Shown in pieces: positions 6,536 to 10,843 of a stretch of 10,843 nt of DNA. The translations under genes and the position numbers were made by a program. The notes under the pieces are model-generated. The model did no database searches. It had not been told where the DNA came from and saw nothing but the letters and a program-made list of their open reading frames with translations. The number at the start of each line of letters is the position of its first letter. The stretch's first letter is position 1. This DNA is from Methylococcaceae bacterium (GTDB taxonomy: Bacteria > Pseudomonadota > Gammaproteobacteria > Methylococcales > Methylomonadaceae): contig JAUXDP010000091.1 of the NCBI GenBank assembly GCA_030618325.1, positions 1-10,843 of the forward strand, written 5' to 3'.

Positions 6536-8356
6536 TTATTCAGCCTGCTTAGCTCTACGAATACCCAGTTTACTCATCCGGGAACGTAAAGTATTCGGAT
6601 GCATTTCCAGAATGGTCGCTGCACCCTGTTCGCCGGAGATCAGCCAGCTGGTGTTCTCAAGTACTTTGATAATATGAGCCTTTTCCATTTCGGCTAGTGT
6701 TAATAGGGGTTTGTCGTCGATTTCTGGATTGTTTGCTGAGTTCTGAAGCATAGGAATCTGTAGGGTTTGTTCGGGTGACAGGATAACTGCCCGTTCGATA
6801 ACATTCTCCAGTTCCCTCACATTGCCAGGCCAGTCATAGTTCAATAAGTTATCCATAACTGTCTGTGGGATATGATTAATCTCTTTGCCCATTTTCTGCG
6901 CATATTTATTGATAAACCATTGCACCAGTAGCGAAATATCTTTTTGGCGTTCCCGTAATGGCGGTATAGTCAGTGGAAAAACGCTAAATCGGTAATATAG
7001 ATCTTCGCGGAAACTGCCATCGGCGACCATTTGTTTCAAGTCGCGGTGGGTGGCCGCAATTACCCTGACGTTGATTTTTATGGTTTTAGAATCACCTAGC
7101 CGCTCGATTTCACCTTCCTGTAACACGCGCAACAGTTTAGCCTGTAATTCCAACGGTAATTCGGCGATTTCATCCAAAAAGATGGTGCCATCATGGGCCA
7201 ATTCAAAGCGACCGATTCGGCGTGCTGTTGCTCCGGTAAAGCTACCTTTTTCATGGCCGAAAAGTTCACTTTCGATCAAATTATTGGGCAAGGCAGCGCA
7301 GTTAACTTTTACCAACGGTCGTTCTTTGCGTTGGCTGAGATTATGCAATGCCCGGGCGAACAGCTCTTTGCCCGTACCGGTTTCGCCGAGAAGTAAAACG
7401 GTCGTATCGGTAGGAGCGACTTGTTCAACCTGATGTAATACCGTTTTCAGTGGCTGGCTTTGGCCTAAAATATCCTCAAATTTATGATTGAGATCAATTT
7501 GTTCCTGCAGATAAATATTTTCTGCCTGTAACCGGTTTTTCAATTGTTCAATTTCAGACAGTGCATTTCTGAGTTTTTGTTCCGCCAGCTTGCGTTCGGT
7601 AATATCCCTGAACACTACAACCACCCCTTGCAGTTGGTTATCTTCCATAATGGGGGTACTAACAAAATCTACAGGGAAACTGGTACTGTCCTGACGCCAA
7701 AATATTTTATCGCTAGCTTGATAACGTTTTTTACCTTTCACAATATTATGCACAGGACAATATTCATCAGAATTTGGTTCGTTGAGTCCGAAGATATCGT
7801 GAATGCTTTGTCCTTTGATTTGAACATCTGACCAAGCCAGCATTGTTGCCGCCGTCGGATTAATAAAAGTCACGTGCCCTTCACAGTCAAAGCCGCAGAT
7901 ACCCTCGCCCGCAGCTGATAACACAAGTTCATTGCGTCGTTGCAATACGGCCAGGTCTGCTTCTGCCTGCTTGATTTTGCTGACATCTTGAAACACAACC
8001 ACTGCACCAGTAATGATGCCGTTTTCCCAAATGGGGGTGCTGGTGTAATGTACCGGGAAACTGCTGCCATCCTTGCGCCAGAATACTTCGTCGGTTATAT
8101 GGTGCACTGCACCGTCTTTCAAAGCTGCATAAATGGGGCATTCCTCTTTTGCATAATGCTCACCATTGGCTCTGCTGTGGTGATGTTTCTCATGCACCGG
8201 TTGGCCGATAACATCCGCTTCCGTCCACCTGGTCATGGCTATCGCTGCTGGATTTACAAAAGTCCCTTTACCTTCCTGGTCTAGACCATAAATACCTTCA
8301 CCGGCAGAAGTCAGGATCAGTTCATATCGACGTAGAATTTGCTTGGTGGCTGTCAT
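6536..8356 (-). CDS. Sigma-54-dependent activator with two PAS domains
   Basis: This 606-residue cytoplasmic enhancer-binding protein has four parts. PAS 1 (about 8-128) and PAS 2 (about 138-253) are close relatives of each other; each carries a Cys-Pro (C73, C200), a FWR-D-SFPV motif and STPI. A coiled-coil linker covers 255-290. The AAA+ domain (about 293-525) has Walker A GETGTGKE (324-331), the sigma-54 contact loop GSFTGA (371-376, Ser in place of the usual Ala), Walker B TIFLDE (391-396), and FREDLYYRFSVFPLTIPPLRER (449-470). The C-terminal Fis-type helix-turn-helix (about 555-600) ends GAATILEMHPNTLRSRMSKLGI. It should activate sigma-54 promoters after a signal reaches the PAS domains. 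The signal and targets are unknown; no -24/-12 promoter is seen in the window. It is convergent with the cyclase and divergent from the ArsR operon. Confidence 0.93.
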   Translation of the reverse strand: MTATKQILRRYELILTSAGEGIYGLDQEGKGTFVNPAAIAMTRWTEADVIGQPVHEKHHHSRANGEHYAKEECPIYAALKDGAVHHITDEVFWRKDGSSFPVHYTSTPIWENGIITGAVVVFQDVSKIKQAEADLAVLQRRNELVLSAAGEGICGFDCEGHVTFINPTAATMLAWSDVQIKGQSIHDIFGLNEPNSDEYCPVHNIVKGKKRYQASDKIFWRQDSTSFPVDFVSTPIMEDNQLQGVVVVFRDITERKLAEQKLRNALSEIEQLKNRLQAENIYLQEQIDLNHKFEDILGQSQPLKTVLHQVEQVAPTDTTVLLLGETGTGKELFARALHNLSQRKERPLVKVNCAALPNNLIESELFGHEKGSFTGATARRIGRFELAHDGTIFLDEIAELPLELQAKLLRVLQEGEIERLGDSKTIKINVRVIAATHRDLKQMVADGSFREDLYYRFSVFPLTIPPLRERQKDISLLVQWFINKYAQKMGKEINHIPQTVMDNLLNYDWPGNVRELENVIERAVILSPEQTLQIPMLQNSANNPEIDDKPLLTLAEMEKAHIIKVLENTSWLISGEQGAATILEMHPNTLRSRMSKLGIRRAKQAE

Positions 8357-8471
8357 GAAACAAATAAAACCTATAAAGTCTAGTTGATGTTTACGCGCGT
8401 ATCTAAAGGATCAATGGTTTGTTACATACCATTACCGATTTGTATCAAGCCTGATTATACATCTACTACAG

Positions 8472-8491
8472 CGCAAAGCCGGTCCTTTGCG
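8472..8491. promoter_or_regulatory. Inverted repeat in the divergent intergenic region
   Basis: CGCAAAG (8472-8478) and CTTTGCG (8485-8491) are perfectly inverted around six bases. A weaker outer pair, ACATC (8459-8463) and GATGT (8498-8502), lengthens the possible stem. No T-run follows, so it is not a standard terminator. It lies about 115 bases before the start of the sigma-54 activator and could be its operator or a leader structure. Apart from this and the ArsR control region, I see nothing in 8357-8655. Confidence 0.35.
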
Positions 8492-8605
8492 AAGTTGGAT
8501 GTGACACAGGCTGGTTAATTCAGGGTTATGTGTTTACGAAATGGCCTAACTCCTAGCATTAACCAGTACAAGTAACTTCAACACCTGCCTTTCCCCGTGT
8601 ATAAT

Positions 8606-8666
8606 TATTCAACCAATTAGTTGACAATTATATATTCTTCAGTATACTTAACCATATGGTTGAATA
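8606..8666. promoter_or_regulatory. Two inverted copies of a predicted ArsR-family operator
   Basis: TATTCAACCA at 8606-8615 is exactly inverted at 8657-8666. Each copy extends inward into a near-palindrome: CAACCAATTAGTTG (8610-8623, one mismatched pair) and AACCATATGGTT (8650-8661, perfect). Read on opposite strands, both fit TATTCAACCAnnTnGTT. The first overlaps the -35 box and the second covers the start point and start codon of the ArsR gene, so binding at either would block transcription. Autorepression by the ArsR protein is the simplest reading. Confidence 0.6.
8621..8648 (+). promoter_or_regulatory. Near-consensus sigma-70 promoter of the ArsR operon, probably leaderless
   Basis: TTGACA (8621-8626), a 16-base spacer and TATACT (8643-8648) predict a start at about 8655, next to the ATG at 8656. 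The messenger would have almost no leader, and no ribosome site is visible before this ATG. A second -10 match, TATAAT at 8600-8605 with a poor -35, could give a longer transcript starting near 8612. Confidence 0.7.
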
Positions 8667-9003
8667 TGAGAATGATAAAACCCTTTCTGAATTACTGAAA
8701 GCTATAAGTGATACGACTCGCCGCTCTCTTTTAACGCAGCTTTGTCAGCAAGGAACCAGCCGGGTGACTGATTTAGCTAATTATTATGATATGTCATTAA
8801 ATGCAGTATCTAAGCATATAAAAATACTTGAAAAAGCCGGGCTAGTCACACGTAAAACGATTGGTAGAACCCATTGGATTGAAGCGAGCTTAGAACAAAT
8901 TAGTGTCGTTGATGATTGGTTTAAAGATCTCAAATTTATCTGGGAATTACGCTTAGAAAAACTTGATGAAATATTGAATAGTGGAGAAGACAAAAATGAC
9001 TGA
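8656..9003 (+). CDS. ArsR-family winged-helix repressor
   Basis: This 115-residue protein has the compact ArsR/SmtB fold: LLKAISDTTRRSLLTQL (13-29), a helix-turn-helix VTDLANYYDMSLNAVSKHIKILEKAGLV (37-64), and a wing with TRKTIGRTHWIEA (65-77). The metal-binding ELCVCDL-type box is absent and only one Cys (C30) is present, so it is unlikely to be an arsenic or zinc sensor of the classical type. Subfamilies of this kind are commonly paired with SRPBCC (AHSA1-like) proteins, as here: the stop overlaps the next gene by 8 bases. No other in-frame ATG lies nearby, so the start is fixed at 8656 despite the missing ribosome site. It probably represses its own operon through the paired operators. The inducer is unknown. 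Confidence 0.9.
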   Translation: MVEYENDKTLSELLKAISDTTRRSLLTQLCQQGTSRVTDLANYYDMSLNAVSKHIKILEKAGLVTRKTIGRTHWIEASLEQISVVDDWFKDLKFIWELRLEKLDEILNSGEDKND

Positions 9004-9421
9004 TTTAACTGTAAATGTTACTAAAATAATTCATGCTCCAATAGAAAGAGTCTTTGATGCATGGTTAAACCCAGAAACGTTATCTCAATTTATACTGCCA
9101 ATGCCTGGTATGCCAGAGCCACAAGTAGAAACTGATGCGCGTGAAGGTGGAAAATTCAAAATAATCATGCAAGTTGGTGACGACAAAATTCCTCATACTG
9201 GAAGGTATATAGAAATCAATCGTCCTAATAAACTAGTGTTTACTTGGGAGTCACCGTTTTCAATAGATGGTAGTACTGTTACGCTAAAATTTAGTGTTAT
9301 AGGTGAAAATAAAACCAATGTTGATCTCACTCATATCAAGTTTATTGATGAAGAACATAGAGGAAATCATGAAGGGGGTTGGGGCAATATTATAGAAAGC
9401 TTAGATGATATACTGAGCTGA
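8996..9421 (+). CDS. SRPBCC (AHSA1-like) domain protein
   Basis: This 141-residue protein is a single START/Bet v 1-like domain of the AHSA1 type: VNVTKIIHAPIERVFDAWLNPETLSQF (6-32), a long beta-sheet section with GGKFKI (51-56), GRYIEINRPNKLVFTWE (69-85), VTLKFS (95-100) and the closing helix GGWGNIIESLDDIL (127-140). The fold forms a hydrophobic pocket, but the ligand is not known for this subgroup. The ATG at 8996 is chosen over an in-frame GTG at 8981 because GGAGAAG (8983-8989) sits six bases upstream. It overlaps the ArsR stop, so translation is probably coupled. No signal peptide is present. Confidence 0.9.
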   Translation: MTDLTVNVTKIIHAPIERVFDAWLNPETLSQFILPMPGMPEPQVETDAREGGKFKIIMQVGDDKIPHTGRYIEINRPNKLVFTWESPFSIDGSTVTLKFSVIGENKTNVDLTHIKFIDEEHRGNHEGGWGNIIESLDDILS

Positions 9422-9477
9422 GAATCAAAACACTCGGAACCAGTCGCTCCCGCTGACCGGAAAAAGCATCTGAGCTG
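9413..9477 (+). repeat. Eight-base direct repeat flanking a short GC-richer spacer
   Basis: CTGAGCTG occurs at 9413-9420 and 9470-9477. The first copy contains the SRPBCC stop region. The 49 bases between are noticeably richer in G and C than the genes on either side. It could be the footprint of a past insertion or chance; no terminal inverted repeats are visible. Confidence 0.25.
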
Positions 9478-9505
9478 GATCGTTACGTATCAAGAGGCTG
9501 GATCT

Positions 9506-9809
9506 ATGGCTAAATTCGATGATGAGAAAGTTGTATTTCAAAACGTAAATGTTCCCAACCATACAACAAGAGTTGACGCTGAAAAATATAATGCTATGAA
9601 ATCAGCATTTCTAAAAATTATTGCCGGCTTCAGCGCCTAGAATAACTCAAAAAGAAATTCAGGAAAAAGTTGTGGGTTTTCTACCAGAATCATTGTTTCC
9701 TGGTGGAGCAAAATCAGGTTGGTGGGCTAAGATGGTACAACTTAACTTAGAAGCTAAAGATATTGTAATTAGAGCCCACCCAAAACCATTACGGGGGTAT
9801 AAGAAATGA
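9506..9809 (+). pseudogene. DUF6958-like gene broken by a one-base frameshift
   Basis: The ATG at 9506 follows AAGAGG (9492-9497) by 8 bases and opens a frame of 44 residues (MAKFDDEKVVFQNVNVPNH and on) that stops at TAG 9638-9640. The remainder continues in the +1 frame from about 9621 to TGA at 9807-9809: LPASAPRITQKEIQEKVV, then LFPGGAKSGWWAKMVQLN (residues with the GWWAK motif). Joined, the two parts make about 100 residues matching the DUF6958 pattern (VENVNVPGHTTRVDAxKYxAMKxAxLxxLP...LFPGGAKxGWWxKxVQLDLEAK). Removing one A from the five-A run at 9613-9617 restores FLKLLPASAP. The cause may be a real mutation, a sequencing error in the homopolymer, or slippage. Its end overlaps the next gene by ATGA. 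Function is unknown. Confidence 0.8.
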
Positions 9810-10213
9810 ATTACTATGATACATTCATTCTTGCAGCAGATGATTGTCCGGTAACAAAAGGTATTATTCCTGCTGTGAAAGAAGGTAATGCCAAACCAAT
9901 TCACCAAATTCAGTACGAACTTATGACAGGAGCCCCCTATCAATATACGCAGGACGATATCCTGTTTATGGTGTACGCTGAACGTAACTGTATTTCAAAT
10001 AATGATGCCGAAATACGGGCTGAGTTCTTCGAAAAAAGTCACCCCTGTTTACGATCCTCTGCATTACCGAAAAAATACGGTTGGGGTTTGCATTTTAATA
10101 GTGAGGGCAAAGTTGCTTTGTTTTCTAAAGATTCATCAGATTACAAATCATTTGAGAATGAGCAGAACATGGGGCTTAAGTTGGTAAAAGCGATGAGGAA
10201 TAAGCGTGCTTAA
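9806..10213 (+). CDS. DUF6157-like protein
   Basis: This 135-residue soluble protein matches the DUF6157 pattern as I recall it: the opening MNYYDTFILAADDCP, IHQIQYELMTGAPYQYTQDDILF (32-54), EFFEKSHPCLRSSALPKKYGWGLHF (73-97), and a basic C-terminus LVKAMRNKRA. It has no signal peptide or membrane segment. Function is unknown. The ATG overlaps the previous stop (ATGA), so translation depends in part on ribosomes finishing the frameshifted gene upstream; with that gene broken, reinitiation may be reduced. It is the last gene of the ArsR-controlled operon. Confidence 0.85.
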   Translation: MNYYDTFILAADDCPVTKGIIPAVKEGNAKPIHQIQYELMTGAPYQYTQDDILFMVYAERNCISNNDAEIRAEFFEKSHPCLRSSALPKKYGWGLHFNSEGKVALFSKDSSDYKSFENEQNMGLKLVKAMRNKRA

Positions 10214-10238
10214 TTGCGTAAAAATATATAACACATTA

Positions 10239-10329
10239 AGCTGATCCAAGACCCTTTGCTTCATATATGCTTGTAAAGAAATTCAATTTCACTGGATTGT
10301 TAAAATTTCTGAAAGGGTTTTTGTCAGCT
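10239..10329. terminator. Nested inverted repeats between convergent genes (possible bidirectional terminator)
   Basis: Three nested arms face each other: AGCTGA (10239-10244) with TCAGCT (10324-10329), ACCCTTT (10251-10257) with AAAGGGT (10312-10318), and AGAAATT (10277-10283) with AATTTCT (10304-10310). Five T follow AAAGGGT in part (10318-10322). It lies in the 127-base gap between the DUF6157-like and glycosylase-like stops, where a two-way terminator is expected. The loop is long, so a small repeat element is also possible. Confidence 0.4.
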
Positions 10330-10340
10330 AATGTAAATTG

Positions 10341-10843
10341 TTAATGGTTTAAAATTTGGCTTACCCTATGTTTTAAAGCCGGTGTAACTTCGTTCTCAAA
10401 CCAGGGGTTTTTCTTAAGCCAGAGGTTATTGCGAGGACTTGGATGTGGCAACGGTAAAATATCAGGCCAATATTCTTTCCAGGCCTGGACTGTTTTAGTC
10501 AAATTCGATTTTTTGCTTTCCCCAAGGTGCCATTGCTGCGCATATTGACCTATAACCAGAGTAAGCTGAATATTAGGCATTTGAGCTAACAAAAGATCCC
10601 GCCATGTTTCCGCACACTCTGGGCGGGGTGGTAGGTCACCGGATTTTCCTGTTCCAGGATAACAAAACCCCATCGGTAGAATGGCAATCTTTTCAGGGTT
10701 ATAAAATATCTCGGGACCAATTCCCATCCACTCTCTAAGTCGTTGGCCACTAGGGTCATCGAATGGAATACCTGTTTCATGGACTTTTCTGCCTGGCGCC
10801 TGACCTGCAATGAGAATCCTGGCTTTAGGATGAACCTGGAAAA
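10341..10843 (-). CDS. Uracil-DNA glycosylase family protein (N-terminus outside window)
   Basis: The frame stays open from the stop at 10341 to the window edge, 167 codons including the stop. A Met at 10727 is internal and not the start. The visible part begins FQVHPKARILIAGQAPG, with the GQAPGRKVHETGIPF motif, then DDPSGQRLREWMGI, a central ILPMGFCYPGTGKSGDLPPRPE segment, and LPHPSPRNNLWLKKNPWF near the end. GQAPG (motif 1) and HPSPRN (motif 2) are the two active-site motifs of the uracil-DNA glycosylase superfamily, which removes uracil from DNA in base excision repair. The family is usually about 190-200 residues, so only about 25-35 are missing. Activity on uracil has not been shown for every branch of this group. 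No FeS-cluster Cys set is visible (one Cys in PRPEC). Confidence 0.85.
   Translation of the reverse strand, partial: FQVHPKARILIAGQAPGRKVHETGIPFDDPSGQRLREWMGIGPEIFYNPEKIAILPMGFCYPGTGKSGDLPPRPECAETWRDLLLAQMPNIQLTLVIGQYAQQWHLGESKKSNLTKTVQAWKEYWPDILPLPHPSPRNNLWLKKNPWFENEVTPALKHRVSQILNH

Noticed and set aside
7050..7433. A 127-codon plus-strand open frame inside the sigma-54 activator
   Set aside because: It is antisense to the conserved AAA+ domain, which explains its openness; no domain or ribosome site supports it.
8542..8558. TGGCCTAACTCCTAGCA as a sigma-54 promoter
   Set aside because: The GG and GC elements are 11 bases apart where 10 is required, and the inner bases do not match.
9422..9505. 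An integron attC site between operon genes
   Set aside because: No GTTRRRY and RYYYAAC core pair with the required symmetry is present.
10586..10810. A 74-codon minus-strand frame overlapping the glycosylase-like gene
   Set aside because: It is out of frame with the conserved GQAPG and DDPSGQRL motifs and has no family features.

Overview
The window looks like a piece of an AT-rich gammaproteobacterial chromosome. It has a ThiO-type glycine oxidase, a Gram-negative outer-membrane barrel with a terminal Phe, a lipoprotein with a TatT-like pattern, and a PAS-PAS sigma-54 activator. This set resembles methanotroph (Methylococcales-type) genomes, but that is an inference from gene style. Nothing here proves the taxon.

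Layout. 1-1171: the last codons of a + strand gene converge with thiO on the minus strand. 1172-2577: a regulatory region with two AT-rich inverted repeats and an extended -10 promoter precedes a signal-peptide-bearing beta-barrel protein, closed by a very strong terminator. 2725-4912: a TatT-like outer-membrane lipoprotein is followed by a secreted periplasmic solute-binding-like protein, with no membrane permease beside them. 4913-5365: no gene seen. 5366-6283: a class III adenylate cyclase fused to an N-terminal 2Fe-2S ferredoxin domain. Its stop codon lies inside a 168-bp palindromic MITE-like element (6263-6430). 6536-8356 (minus): the sigma-54 activator, convergent with the cyclase. 8606-10213: a compact ArsR-controlled operon (ArsR repressor, SRPBCC/AHSA1 protein, a frameshifted DUF6958-like gene, a DUF6157-like gene) with a near-consensus, apparently leaderless promoter flanked by two copies of an operator. 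10341-10843 (minus): a uracil-DNA-glycosylase-like gene running off the window.

How the parts work together. The barrel, TatT-like lipoprotein and periplasmic binding protein could form an envelope uptake route, although a terminator separates the barrel from the other two. The ferredoxin-cyclase couples a redox-sensitive cluster to a predicted ATP cyclase, so cAMP output may follow redox state. The ArsR operon is self-contained: the repressor gene is first, its stop overlaps the SRPBCC start, and the last two genes overlap by ATGA.

The strongest observations are the element that rewrote the cyclase C-terminus, with 8-bp flanking repeats that allow the ancestral ending to be read; the paired inverted operators around a leaderless promoter; the single-base frameshift in the DUF6958-like gene; and the orphan TatT/solute-binding pair.
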